From assembly GCA_039111635.1 (NCBI GenBank), contig JBCAQO010000003.1:2542001-2606000 (forward strand): a stretch of DNA of 64,000 nt, read 5' to 3'. Positions 39,535-51,114 of this stretch are shown here, one piece after another. The position numbers were made by a program, and so were the translations under genes. The stretch comes from Heterobasidion occidentale (taxonomy: Eukaryota; Basidiomycota; Agaricomycetes; Russulales; Bondarzewiaceae). Every line of letters begins with the position of its first letter. Positions within the stretch are counted from its first letter, which is position 1. Below the pieces are notes generated by a model, which was given only the letters and a program-made list of their open reading frames with translations, ran no database searches and was not told the origin of the DNA.

Positions 39535-41145
39535 TCACAAGTCGTAAGTCTGCCTGGCCGACCTGTCAAACTCTTCACAATCTACCACCACGCCTTGCTT
39601 CCGACTGTGCTCCGCAGCAAACACAGTCATGTGGCTCTTCAAGACCTCTGTCACGTCTGTTCCAAGCAGCTCCTGCCGTCCCGTCCTCACGGCCTCGACA
39701 AAGGTCCTGATCAGGCCGAGGTCCCCGCCGCCATGTCCGCCTCCTTCGTCCTTAGGCTTGTGCAAGACAGACTGGCCCGTGCGGAAGTTGTTGACGGTGA
39801 AGGTCCTCATGTCACCAATGATCTCACCGTGAGTAAAATGCAAACGAGTTTGGCGGTTACAGATGAGGGACGTGAAGGCGACCATTGTGAATGACGCCGT
39901 CGCTCCCGAGGAATACTGGATGTTGACAATCTGAAGGCTTTGAGTATGTGATCGATTAGTTCACTGCATCATCTCGTTACCTGGTTATCACAGACGTCAT
40001 TATCACTCTCGTACACGCATTTACCATACGGCCAAGACGAAGTGCCTCAGTGATGTTCTCGATATCTGGGATACCATCGACGATAGTGCTGGATGGCCAT
40101 CCCACATCTCCAGCTACGACCTTATCTAGGTAGACTGCACATTCAAATCAATTTCATGGTGTCTGGTGTCTTCAGGCGTTAAAACGTACTCCTCTTGGCA
40201 CTATAGGGGCACCGTCGCTCAGCTGAACAGTCTAGGCAACGCAAAGCACGGCCAGCTTCCGCCGGTTTTGCAGATTTGCGGAAATGCTGCAGGCCTCCAA
40301 ACGAAGATACACGAGTTGGTGTGGCAGGTGACAACCAGCTACAGAGGATGTCGATGTCGCTTCAGCGCGATTTAATCAGATCAGACAAGTCTAGAAGCTG
40401 CTGAATTTCCTTACTGACAACTTTTTGTCATTAACGAGAACGAACTTTCTTGTTCGGCGCCCAGTTGCCACGGACATATGAGTGAGCGAAATGATAGTGA
40501 CCGACTGGTTCGACGTGGACAATGTTGACGAGCTCGCCTAGCTTTCCGGAACGAATTATTTTGTTATTGCTTGATTGTAGGGTGAGTACCGGAGAACTGT
40601 AATAAAATCCTTATTATATCACGAGATTTACCACCGGCAAACTAAGCGGAGACCAACCGTGTCCCATTCCAAAAATGACACCTGCTTTCTTGACTGAGGT
40701 TTCAATTTGGAGGCAGTCGCTTATGCTGGTCGCCATAGGCTTCTCGCAAAGAATATGATAGCCTTGAGATGCAAATGCCTCGACGAGCTCGGCGTGCATA
40801 TAGTCTTGAACAGCGACGACGACAGCATCGGCAAGTCGCTTTCCGATAGTCCTGATGGTTTCTGCCGATGCTTCATGGAACTCTGTCCACGATTTGAAGA
40901 CAAGGCTTCGGTCAATACGATGTGCATCTTGCATCAACGCTCTCGTCTTCGGGCGAGGCTCGGCTATGGCAACGACCTTGCATTTGGTGGGCTCTGTGAT
41001 AGCATAGGCAGCGTAGCTCTAGATTTGTGTCAAACTGGTGCTACAGTACCAAAGAAAGCGTGATTACATTGCCTCGCTGCCCGCATCCGATGATAGCGAC
41101 TGTCACAGGCTCTGAGGGATGTCTCGGTTCCAATGGGATGGACAT
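39535..41145 (-). CDS. Gfo/Idh/MocA-family oxidoreductase (second copy type)
   Basis: NAD(P)-dependent dehydrogenase, distinct in sequence from the one at 11.8 kb. The start (41145) reads [20 protein letters not shown] with CGQRGN completing the nucleotide loop. Then come [37 protein letters not shown] and [20 protein letters not shown], with the Lys-Pro of the EKP motif. [13 protein letters not shown] and [20 protein letters not shown] open the C-terminal domain. The last exon holds [38 protein letters not shown] and a [20 protein letters not shown] helix, typical of the family's end. Five or more introns; the middle exons were only partly followed. The substrate is unknown. Confidence 0.82.
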
Positions 41146-41438
41146 CTTTGGACAGGAGAATTGGCGCCCAAGCATGAAGTCTCTGATAGTAAACCTGATA
41201 TAGAACGGACTGGAACGAAGTATCGCTCATCCCGGTCCGAGCGATACCATGATGATAGATATGCAGTCGACGTGGAAAAATATCTTCATCGTCAAGCCTG
41301 CACACATGACTGGAGAGCGCCAGAAATTCAAGATGACGATGAAGTACCGGTCAGAAACAGGTGAAATGGGATTGGCTGCTGGACGCCGTCGGCTGTGGCG
41401 ACGAATATCGTGTTACGTTGAGTCGACGGAGTTGTGCC

Positions 41439-42943
41439 ATGCCGCGCCTGATTCCACGCCTGCTCGAGAGTCTCAAAGCAACCGCAAACACGCCTGCTGG
41501 AAAGAAAGTAAGACCGATCTACCCAGCTTCCCGAGGCAGAGTATCTCTACGGCAGCCTGTGCCCCCATCTCCTGATTTCTCCTCTAGCCGGACACGATCC
41601 ATCCTCCTCGATCCGCAAAATCCAGTCCTTCATCCCAAAGACTTCGTTCAGCACAAGTCGTTGCCCCCTCGTGTCAGGTTACACAGAAACCACCGGAAGC
41701 GGGTCGTAGAGAGAGATGGCACCGTTGGAGTTGATGTTCCTCGGGAGATGCTGGCCATCGAGAGACAGTGGTGGGCAAACCCATATCGTGAGTCGACCTA
41801 TACCTCAATGTACCTCAGCATTTTGACTGGCCATGCTAGTCAGAATGCTCTCTACCCCCCTACGACGATGCGCTATGACCATGCAGCACCTACCAACAGG
41901 TCCGTATTCATCAGGTCATGTACGCTATTTATCCAACCTTTCCCCAGATTTCCTCATCCGCCTATCGCCCAGGCGAATAACACCGCCTCGAACGTCATCC
42001 CAACGTACAACGTACACTTTACTTCCCGATGGCCTGGAGCACCCAAAATTCAAGAATTCATACTCTCGCAAAGGCGTCTATATTTCCTGCCGCAAGGACG
42101 TACTACCACATCTTAGTGCGCAATTCGTAGACCGTCTATCTCCCCTACGCTCACGACAATTTACTTCACGTAGATTCACTCATGCGTGTTCCGCTCGACG
42201 TGAGGATCACACCTACCCGCGCCCTGCCCCTCTACATCAGCCATCTCCTCCGTCTTCGAGTTCTCCAAGACCTCGAAATTCTTACCGCCCAACTCGAAGC
42301 GAATCCTGTTAATGCGGAGTCTGCACCCCTCCTCCGCCGATTGACGCGCAGGGAATTGAAGGCTATCCGCGAGACCAACGTCATTCCTTTCGAGGGAGCT
42401 GTCGCTGTTCTGATAGTCCCACCTGTCAATAGAGATCCCAGTACGAAGGAACGCGTAGCACCTCACGCGTCTTCGCTGCCTGAACATGACCATGTCATAG
42501 CTCCCGCAACGCGTACTTCGCCAAAGATCTCTTCTCGCCCAGTATCCGTCCTTCACCCTTCCTCGTCGCCGGAGGACTACGACAGTGTTTCAGACCTCAT
42601 CACTCCATCCCAGATTCCCTTGTACAATGGTGCCTCTCTGTTCCCTTCCAAAGGCCAGCGTGCAGCGCTCCACAGGCGATTATCCAAGCTCCTCCTCGTT
42701 GAGCGAAGGGCGCGCTACAAACAGCATGGTCGTCTAAACAGCTCCGACAAGGTGCATTACCCCCAAAAGGACGACAAGTGGGCTCGTGGTGACGAGAAGG
42801 CCAGTCACGCGTTCCTGCTCTGCTCGACTGGCGAATCCATCAAAAGAGCGGATACCGTGCCCCTCGCAATCGCGCTATGGAGGTTGAGAATGTGGGAGAA
42901 ACATGACTGGGAGAACAACAATAAATGGGCATCCATTATTTAA
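41439..42943 (+). CDS. Basic protein of unknown function, possibly mitochondrial
   Basis: The ATG at 41439 (MPRLIPRLLESLKATANTPA) gives a basic N-terminus poor in acidic residues, like a mitochondrial targeting peptide. Introns at about 41789-41840 and 41901-41948 restore ERQWWANPYLRMLSTPLRRC and LPTDFLIRLSPRR. A later block is HPKFKNSYSRKGVYISCRKD. After another junction near 42160-42190 the protein continues VRVPLDVRITPTRALPLYIS and ends in a long charged helix-rich part (WRLRMWEKHDWEN). The basic character and the RRCAMTMQHLP block suggest a mitoribosome-associated or mitochondrial RNA-binding protein. I do not recognise the family with confidence, so no name is given. Confidence 0.6.
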
Positions 42944-43044
42944 CTTCGTCCTGCTCAAGGATCGGGCGCAATATTTACCAATCATACAATCCTGCACGGT
43001 CATTTATAGGATACAATGCAAAGACGACGGAAAATATTACAGCC

Positions 43045-45260
43045 TCATCGGTTCAGACCATACCCTCGCCTCCCGCCACCGGAACTCCCGTTGTTTCCGT
43101 TTCCACCGAGCCCTGACTCCTTAACCTTCCTTTCCACTTCGGACACCTTGCCTTCCAACTCGCGTGATGCACCGTCTATCCACTGCAGACTCTCCAGATG
43201 GCTGCTCAACACTTGTGCGATCTGCATCATGGAATTTTCGCTCGCAGTGGGTGTTGTGGTATCCGTGGCAGGCGATAGTGAGACGGCATTGGCAGCTTCG
43301 ACGAGTTGCGTGAGCGAGGAAGAGAGGTCATCTAGGTGGCTGTGGAGCTCCGTTGCCAGCATATAGCTATTCAGGCGCGGAAACAATCCTGCGTTAGAGT
43401 TTAATAAAAGAGGATATACTGCGTGGCTTACTTTTTGTCGCGCTCTGTATCGGCAGGACCCGTATCGAGCGTCCGTAGACCGCCACCTTGTCCACCCAGA
43501 ATATCTTCCATCTGTTTTTCATAAATTTCTAACGTCGTAGACAAGTCCCTCTGTTGCTGTTCGATATGATCAAGCGACTGATCAATGTCGTTCTGCTCCT
43601 GCTCGGCGGCCCGGACATGGCTGTATAGGGCAGCAAGCTGCGTTGGGTGAGTTCCGCATGAACATTTCAAGAGGACAATACATCAAGACACTCACATTGT
43701 TCCCATTTTCGATCAACGCACGATCCCAGACAGTTACTTCGGCTGAGAACTTGGTGAACTCGCGAACATGGTTTTCTAGTTCCGTGGACCATCGGTTAAC
43801 GATCTCTTCGATGCTCTTGCCTCTGAGCATAGACGGTGGTGGCACTGAGATTGCGGAAGAGGTGTTGAGCGCAGGCACTAGCGGCAAATTAGTTGACGGT
43901 CAGGATGAATGCTGCGCTATGAAGCAGGGGCAATCATACAGGACGAAGCCGATAGGGTTGCAGCTTTATTCTTGTCAGTACCAAGCCCTGCCCCTAGTGA
44001 ACCCAATGGCGCTGTCAAAGACTTGAAGCACACGCACAGTATCAATATACAAAGCAAACGAACCAGGGACATCTTTTTTCTCAGTCGAGGTAGACGTGCT
44101 GGCTCCAGCACCACCCAACGTTCCAAAGAGAGGTGCAGCTACAGGATTTCAATTTCAGGCAGTTTATAAAAACCGAGCGCAGAAACGGACTTACGAGCGG
44201 CACAGTCCTTTTTCTCTTCTGGTTTGTCTTTGTTCGAGTTGAGATTTCCGAACAAACCCCCAGTCACTTATACCATAAAGTTGGTTCACATTTAGTCACA
44301 AAGAAGCTCGACACTCACGTCCACTTCCGGTTCCTGTCGCTGCAGGCTTCGCTGCTCCCGCAGTACTACCCGGTAATGAGAATGCACTCAAAGGTGCAGT
44401 TGCAGGAGCTGGTGTAGAGGTCGAAGCTGGTGCGTCTGCTTTCTTAGGGAACAGACTTCCTCCAGGTAACGAAGTGGTAGGTCCTGTAGAGGGACCTGCT
44501 GTGATCGGTGGCGTGGTGACAAAGGATGAGCAAGAAGTAACATCAAATTGTGAAAAATAAATCACCAGCACCAAGGTTAGCTGTCGTCGGTGGGGTGAAA
44601 ACTGCACGAGGATGTTAATTTGGGAGGGTCGTGTTAAACATTCAAGCGTACAATTTGACGGTGCGGGGGTGGCCTTTGTAGCACCTTGATCCGCTGGTTT
44701 GTTCCCAAACAGCCCTCCAAGCGAGCCTGTTGACCCCGGTGTTGTGCCAGCCGGTGTGGCTGCTATCAGCAGAATGAGTCAGTTCTCGTCGCTGTCTAGA
44801 TTGGCACACATTGAGTTGCAAACGCACCATTGCCGCCCAAAGAGTTCGTCGCTGAGCTGGTCCCAGGAAACAAGCCTGATCCTGTCGCATTGCCACCCAT
44901 CAATGGGTTCGTACCGCTAGCACCTCCACTGGTCAAGGGATTCGCTGCTCCACCAAGTCTGCCGAATAGGCTACCTCCAGTGTTTGTAGCTCCTGTGTTC
45001 GTGTTGGCACTGTTATTAGCAGCCGGAAAGAGACCACCTCCCGGAAGTCCACCGGAGGCAGGTTTTGCTAAAGAGAGCAGCGCAGAGCATGAGCGATCGT
45101 GAGATATTGAAGCATAAGGCGGTTAGCTTTACTCACATCCAAATAAACTTCCTCCTCCACCAAAAGCGCTACCTGTCTGCGTGTTATTCGTTGGATTGGA
45201 GAATGCATTGGGTGTCTGTTGTGCTCCAGATGCAGTGTTTGTCTGGCCGAAGAGGCTCAT
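43045..45260 (-). CDS. NSP1: Nucleoporin NSP1/NUP62
   Basis: FG-repeat nucleoporin of the central channel. Its coiled coil joins two complexes, one with NUP82/NUP159 and one with NUP49/NUP57. The start (45260) reads MSLFGQTNTASGAQQTPNAF. The N-terminal half is Gly/Asn/Thr/Pro-rich with repeated SLFG, GLFG, GLFP and SLFP motifs over several short exons. The C-terminal half is the NSP1-type coiled coil: GKSIEEIVNRWSTELENHVR, FTKFSAEVTVWDRALIENGN, LAALYSHVRAAEQEQNDIDQ, IYEKQMEDIL, LATELHSHLDDLSSSLTQLV and a final SLQWIDGASRELEGKVSEVE. About nine introns. Order and motifs are those of fungal Nsp1. Confidence 0.92.
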
Positions 45261-45515
45261 GGTGAGGACGCGAGATGAAGGTGTTGAATCTTTGAAGGCG
45301 CTCAAGAACGCCACTACGTGCAGTAGCTCCGCTACCAACGCGTATCCGCATTTAGCAATTGAGATTCCCCACTTCTCGCGAACTTCATCAGCTCTCATGA
45401 TGCTTAAGCAAGCCATCTCTCTGTTTTTCTTTAAAAGCTTCGCTCAGATCTCTCAGAATTACCTTGGCTTCGGTGTACCTGAAGAAATTGAAATCCAAGG
45501 ATCTCCCTCACTGAA
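45261..45515. promoter_or_regulatory. Divergent promoter, NSP1 / WW-like membrane protein
   Basis: About 255 bp separates the two start codons, so promoters must overlap or abut. No named element recognised. Confidence 0.5.
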
Positions 45516-47359
45516 ATGTCATCCCAGATGAGCTCGCCAAGGTGAGCGTCAGTCAGTCATTTCTACTGAATTGTGGTCATGACCGCAGACAGTACCCTGC
45601 ATCTTTCTGACAACCAGGGCTCCAAGCTGGTATACGATGCCCATCACCCAACTCACAACTCTGTCCCATCAGGCTGGGATATGTACATTCACCCGCAAGG
45701 GTGGGTGTATTTCACCAATCCCGTTGCTAAAGTTGTGACCGACGAGGATGTCCGAATCCCTTCTGTCCTCCAAGATGTTGAGAAGTATACTGCGACTTTT
45801 CCACTTTCTGAGTTAGACGAGCACATGGAGATATTGGTCCCTCACGGGGCGCTTCCCCACAAACATATCTTGACTCTGGTGGTCAACCATCTTCACTGCA
45901 TTGCTTCGTATACAATCGATCAGGCCAAGATTGATAATTTCTCTCAGTGGGAGCGATATATGGGTACGTTGCATTATTATCTCTTTTGGTGAATAATTGG
46001 TTTGTGACCTCTTTCAAAGTGAATAAACAACACAGGCTCTACTGGAATTACCTCTCGTCACATCCTGCCCATGTACCAACCCCAGTAATTGCAGAAGCTC
46101 AGGTGAGGGATGCCTTGACGTGGTACCATGTCGGTGCGCCAAGAGACATCGTATCTCTACAACACATTCCATAACGCATGCTGTGCTCCATACCACTGAC
46201 ACAGATAATCTTAACACCGGCGCTCGAAGTGTTGTTCCGTTTTCTAAACACGAATGTGAGGATCTGCTAAGGATCCTCAATGATGCGAGAGGTGAAGTTA
46301 TCCTCCCAAAATACCAAAAGATGATCGTCTCGACCAACCAGGTGCTTCTTCAGAGGCGTCTGTTTCTCGTACAGTCTTTTTATCATGGGTCTCTCGAGAA
46401 AACTGTATGGACGCTTCACCCTATTGACATATTGCTTATTCACACGTATCGCGGAGCAGGGAGCTTTCGTGATGCCGAGCGCTACGGTCGGTACACGAGG
46501 AGGCAATCGAACGATTTGCGAGCGGCAAGAAAGCGACCAGGACCTGAATCGGTACCCGCACCTCCCATCTACATCCGTCTTCCCTTGGACTTCGTCGTAT
46601 ATTTCTTTTTTTTTGGAATACCCTCTACGTACCTTGCCCATGTCAAGGGTGCCAGCGAGTACCACGGACGTCTATCAAATGTCCAGTTGAGGTGGGAACG
46701 TTACATCGACCGTATCGTTCAAGAATACCAGGATTTTCTGCTCATCGTATGTGTTTCACATATATGTGCGAAGTGAAACTGATCACTTGATTTGGCTCGA
46801 AGGCTACAGTCCTTCTCTCGTCAGTGCTTGTCCTATCCAAAGAATTGTCTGTCTTAGTTCCTCATCGCTCGGCTATGTAGCGCAAACGTAAGCTTTCTTG
46901 CCATAGGGGACATTGGCGCGACAGGCCAAGCTGCCGGCGTTGTTTCGGTCTTTGCATCACTGGGAAGCATCATTATTGGTGTATTCTGTGTTTGGAAGCA
47001 TCAAGCCAACCGGCATCAGTCAAGATCTGTAGGTTGCCTGATATCTGAATGTTAAATACAACTAACGACAGCTTTGCTCGTAGTTTGCCTATCTGCACAA
47101 TGCGCATCACGGTATTTTTGGATTGCAAGGCCATGCCTTGACTCTCAGTCTCCCTCCGGTTCTCCTTGTGTGGGCCGTTATTGCGTTCACCGTAGCCTTC
47201 CTTGCCTACACGATAGACGGGACATACAATCCAAGCAAACTAGGTCAGGCAGCAGCTTGGGCTACACTCGGTGTCTCGCTCGTTGTGCTCCTGTTCATTG
47301 GAGTTGGGCTTTACACGTTCGCAAGGATATGGAATTGGAGAAGCCGTTGGCGCATGTGA
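45516..47359 (+). CDS. WW-like-domain membrane protein of unknown function
   Basis: A 51-nt intron (45542-45592) joins a short first exon (MSSQMSSP) to STLHLSDNQGSK; the alternative is a single start at 45579. Residues ~30-60 look like a WW domain, SGWDMYIHPQGWVYFTNPVA with two Trp and a Tyr-Phe core, then KVVTDEDVR. The middle is a large soluble part over several exons, including ECEDLLRILNDARG and VPAPPIYIRLPLDFVVYFFF with a hydrophobic stretch. After LLIATVLLSS come hydrophobic segments GVVSVFASLGSIIIGVFCVW and, at the end, LLVWAVIAFTVAFLAYTI and VSLVVLLFIGVGLYTFARIW. I know of similar uncharacterised proteins in mushroom genomes. Function is not known, and the exons between 46000 and 46950 are provisional. 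Confidence 0.65.
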
Positions 47360-47550
47360 TTTGTTTATTGTCCATGGCTTGACGTTAAGGATCGAGGAAG
47401 GATATTCTTATTGGTACACGCCGATCGCACGTCTGTATCGTTCATGGAATCTGCTTGATCAAGATCGCTCTTACTGATACATTTACTGGTCCATGCAATG
47501 AGGCGGAACCAGGACACAACTACAGTTATCGCATCCAGAATTGAGTCTTA

Positions 47551-48479
47551 TTACTCTACAGCCATGGGAGCAGGAATGGTTTTCGAGGCACCAAGTACGT
47601 CGTGTCCTTCCCAGAAGGTAGGAAGTTCATTTCCTGGGACGAAGAGCCTTTCGACACCATCCTCTGTGATAATGGCCATGCGGATAACTCCACCAGATGA
47701 GCCATCCCTCGACATTGCCAGCGACAGTGCTTCACGACAGTCCATTGTCAGTTGTGTTGTATGCGGCAAACATGGTGGAATGAAAACGTACTGTTCTTCA
47801 CGAACTGAACTGTCTGTTCCTTCCCCCATCCTTCTTGATATGTCGCATCACAGTAGCCGTACACGTATGTCGAGCCAGAGCCGCCAATGGCCCACGGCTG
47901 ACGAAACAGCCCGCCTCCGAGCGGGATATTGTAGACACTGGGCCCAACCTCCTTATCCCATCCTGCGACGATGATACCAGCGCTAAGCGCATCCTTATTA
48001 TCGTAGCACATTTTCTCGAACACAGTAGCGGCGGTGTAGACTGATGGGGTCTGCGCTTCTTGCCTGCGACTAAGTGTGAGCAAGATAAGGGAGGGTGTGT
48101 CGGTCTCAAGAGCGTACGTATATATCTGCAGGTACCAGTGCGCAATATCAGCGATTGCCTGTGTGTCGGCTGCAGAGCCGGAACGACAGCAGTAGATGCG
48201 ATCGTGGACGTAGGTTAATTTATCAGTTACACGGTTTGCCTGCGTCCCGCGTTACATGTTCAGTTCCATGGGTCGAGCTGGATGACACGTACGATATAAC
48301 TTCCTGTCGTGGTCCGAGAATCAGCCCCAACGATCACCCCACCGTCGAACTGCACGGCCATAATAGAGGTCTACATAGATCTGGATTGTCAATAAATCCT
48401 CTCCGATCGCATAATAGACATCACCTACACCGAGGTTAACCTCTCCGCTCTTCAAACGCTGCATGTCTGGGTGATCCAT
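47551..48479 (-). CDS. PRE3: Proteasome subunit beta type-6 (beta1, caspase-like site)
   Basis: Catalytic beta1 subunit of the 20S core (yeast PRE3, human PSMB6), which cleaves after acidic residues. The start (48479) gives the propeptide [17 protein letters not shown]. Splicing then yields [20 protein letters not shown], in which the first Thr becomes the active-site N-terminus and Asp17 is in [12 protein letters not shown] joins to [20 protein letters not shown], with Lys33, then [20 protein letters not shown]. Later blocks are [40 protein letters not shown] and [20 protein letters not shown] with [17 protein letters not shown]. About six introns, all in frame. It lies head-to-head with RPN12. 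Confidence 0.95.
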
Positions 48480-48630
48480 GGTGATAATGTGGTAAGAGAG
48501 TGAGAGTAGGTGAGAGTTTGAACGGTCAAGTGGGTGGCTGACAAGATGACGCGTCGCACACGCGTCTCAAGCGGATCGACTCAGCGCCGCTCAACTTCAT
48601 CTGTCCCATACACCCAGCAGACTGTCCTCA
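48480..48630. promoter_or_regulatory. Shared divergent promoter, PRE3 / RPN12
   Basis: Only 151 bp separate the two ATGs of proteasome genes on opposite strands. GGTGGC occurs at 48533-48538, the first six bases of the yeast proteasome control element (GGTGGCAAA); the last three do not match, and a basidiomycete equivalent of Rpn4 is not assumed. Several TGAGAG copies lie at 48500-48517. Confidence 0.6.
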
Positions 48631-49710
48631 ATGCCCGCCCCGCTACTTTCTGGTCTCTACAACGAACTGGTACGCGCATTTGATGCGCAACCTTCAGATT
48701 TGAAGAAGTGCGGCCAGCTTCTTGCACAGCTGAAGGTGCAGTTCCAGTTGGGTGATGCTGGACTCGTGAACTAATAAACCGACACTGCGTAGATCGCTCT
48801 TATTGAGACAGGCTTGCTTTTCCCCCAGCGAGACCAGGCCTGGAAGATCTGGTAGTGGCTCGTACGTCCACTCTATCAATGTCTTGCTTGAACCACGGCC
48901 TTAGAGAGCTATGAATGCAGGCGATATCCTCGAGATCGGTGCATTTTGGAGCATACGGACGACAGACGTGCCATCTTTCGATCGGTACTTCTCTCAATTA
49001 CGAACATTCTATAACGACTTCAGGTGAGGCTTTCAAGAGTCGATCTCGCTCCCGCTTTCAGCTCACACGTTCGTTTCTAGTACCGTCCTCCCTCCATCCA
49101 AGCGGGAGTTCCCGATCCGTGGGCTGAACCTCATCCATCTCCTCATTCAGAATCGAATAGCCGACTTCCACACTACCCTCGAATCCCTTCCTCTCCCCGC
49201 CGATGAGCTTGCTCTGAATCCTTTCATCAGTCATCCTGTTAATCTTGAGCGATGGCTTATGGAAGGAAGCTACAGCAAAGTGTGGAATGCGCGTGAAGAC
49301 GCGCCTGCAGCGGAGTACGCGTTCTTTGTGGACAGTTTGATTGGTACAATCAGGTTTGCCCGCATCCGTTTCATTTGGGTGAATAAACACTTTGTTGATC
49401 CTCATTCTGCAGAAACGAGATCGCGAGCTGTGAGGAAACTGCATATGAGAGTCTCCCTTTGAAGGATGCAGCAACGCTGTTATTTTTCAAGACTCAAAAT
49501 GAATTGTTGGCTTTTGCACAACAGGTATTACCGTGCTTCGTCTGTGATCTGCCACTGACGCACTAATGTATCTAGCGGGGCTGGCAAATTAATCTGACCG
49601 CGGGAACGATCACATTTGCGCAGAAGGGAGAGGAGAAGATGGAGATTCCGAAGGAGAAATTGATCGCAAATAATCTAGCCTACGCTCGTGAACTCGAGCA
49701 GATTGTATAA
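48631..49710 (+). CDS. RPN12: 26S proteasome regulatory subunit RPN12
   Basis: Lid subunit of the 19S particle (human PSMD8), whose C-terminal helix helps complete lid assembly and dock it on the base. The start gives MPAPLLSGLYNELVRAFDAQ, then PSDLKKCGQLLAQLK, joined to IALIETGLLFPQRDQAWKIW. YFSQLRTFYNDF follows, then the main block STVLPPSKREFPIRGLNLIH with LLIQNRIADFHTTLESLP, HPVNLERWLMEGSYSKVWNA, and AEYAFFVDSLIGTI. Last exons give NEIASCEETAYESLPLKDAA, TLLFFKTQNELLAFAQQ and the PCI-type end RGWQINLTAGTITFAQKGEE. It ends AYARELEQIV. About six introns. Convergent with the alpha-subunit gene 119 bp downstream. Confidence 0.94.
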
Positions 49711-49829
49711 TAGAATTGTACTCCGTAGGCGTTCATCGTGGATCTTGATCAGTCCTGCTTCAGTGGGCGAACTTGAGAGTGACATTCCGCTGCAGGCAAA
49801 ATCGACGATGTTTTACAAGTACAATCGCA

Positions 49830-50891
49830 CTACTCGAAGGTTTCTAATGCCTCCCTTGCTTTCCGATCTGCTTCATCGAACAAATCCTGAGGCACAGGCA
49901 CATGCCGGCCACCAGTCTCATCCCCAATCCATGACATCTCCAGCTCGAACTCCTTCTCCTTGGCATCATCATGCACGAGGTAGATACTAGACAAGAGCGC
50001 AAGATAAATCAAAATGGCAGCGAGGGTTGTATGGGACTTGACGTACATCCTGGCAGCTTCCAAGACAGCTTCCCTTGTAGAGAGTTCCGAAAGCTTTAGC
50101 TTCTCTAGTTCGGTCTTCGCCAACTGCCGGCCTTTGCCTACTGCTGCGCCATGATAACCCTGAATCACGAAGGTCAATAAGTACATTTCTTAGAGTCTGA
50201 CAGCATTCTCACATAGAATACACCACTTGGCTCTACGACGAATAGAGCGGGGCCGTTCTTGTCAACGCCTCCCAGGATCGTGCTGATGCCGAATGGACGG
50301 ACAGATGAATACAAAGTGTACGCTTGAACGTATCCCCCTACACGTTTGGCGATAGGCTTGGGTCCAGGTGATTAATGAACTGTAGATTTTGCATGTATAT
50401 GCTTGCATACCTCGATCGATACAGGTCCGTTATGATATTCACGCGACCCACGCGCCTCTTCACTCGCTACTCTTGCGATGTGGCGCCCATCAGCAAGCAA
50501 ACCAGCAGTAGCCTGGATCGATGTCTGAGTACAGCATCTCTATAGCAGTATATCAGACACTGACTAAGCCAATATGTCTGTCAATTGTTTGAATGCGCCT
50601 ATTCACGCCTGGAACCAAAAGCTTTGAGTGTACGAGCTTCTCGACGGCCAGAACGACTCCGTCCTTGACACGCAGGCCAATTGCGGTTCTGAAGGACATT
50701 TAGAAGAGCTGATTGAATGAACAGTACGAGCTCCATACCCTGAGTTCTCGACTGCCTTGTTTGCGTATTCTACCTAGTTTGATGTGAGTGCGCGAATCCT
50801 ATGCATGCTCTTCCACTCTGACCTGGAATATGCGTCCATCTGGAGAGTATGTACTTGCCGAAAGATCATACCCTGTACCTATAGATGTCAT
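49830..50891 (-). CDS. Proteasome subunit alpha type-3 (alpha7)
   Basis: Structural outer-ring alpha subunit of the 20S core (human PSMA3, yeast PRE10), lining the gate. The start (50891) gives [20 protein letters not shown] and [15 protein letters not shown] after a very early intron; this is the universal alpha-subunit signature. Then [24 protein letters not shown] sequence, [20 protein letters not shown] with [19 protein letters not shown], and [20 protein letters not shown] follow over small exons. The C-terminal exons read [36 protein letters not shown] and [20 protein letters not shown] with [20 protein letters not shown]. The KEFELEMSW block marks it as alpha7. Starts 223 bp from NUP82, head-to-head. 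Confidence 0.94.
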
Positions 50892-51114
50892 GGAAGAATA
50901 CTTGGGTTATAGCAGCAACGAGGCGGGATAAGATGAAGGTCGTGCCCAGTTACTCTGCAGGACGCGCAAGCTCCAGGACGCGTTTGCGTGGGAATATGAT
51001 TCCATACAGGAACACGCGTCACTTGTGCCTCATCCGAGTCGCCACCGTCCGCGATTCGTTCTCTAAACCATCTTGTTCAAAGCTTGCCTGTGGATTCAGG
51101 CTCTCCAGCCCGCT
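50892..51114. promoter_or_regulatory. Divergent promoter, proteasome alpha7 / NUP82
   Basis: A 223-bp gap between start codons of a proteasome gene and a nucleoporin gene. No named element was recognised, and no copy of the GGTGGC motif was seen. Confidence 0.5.
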
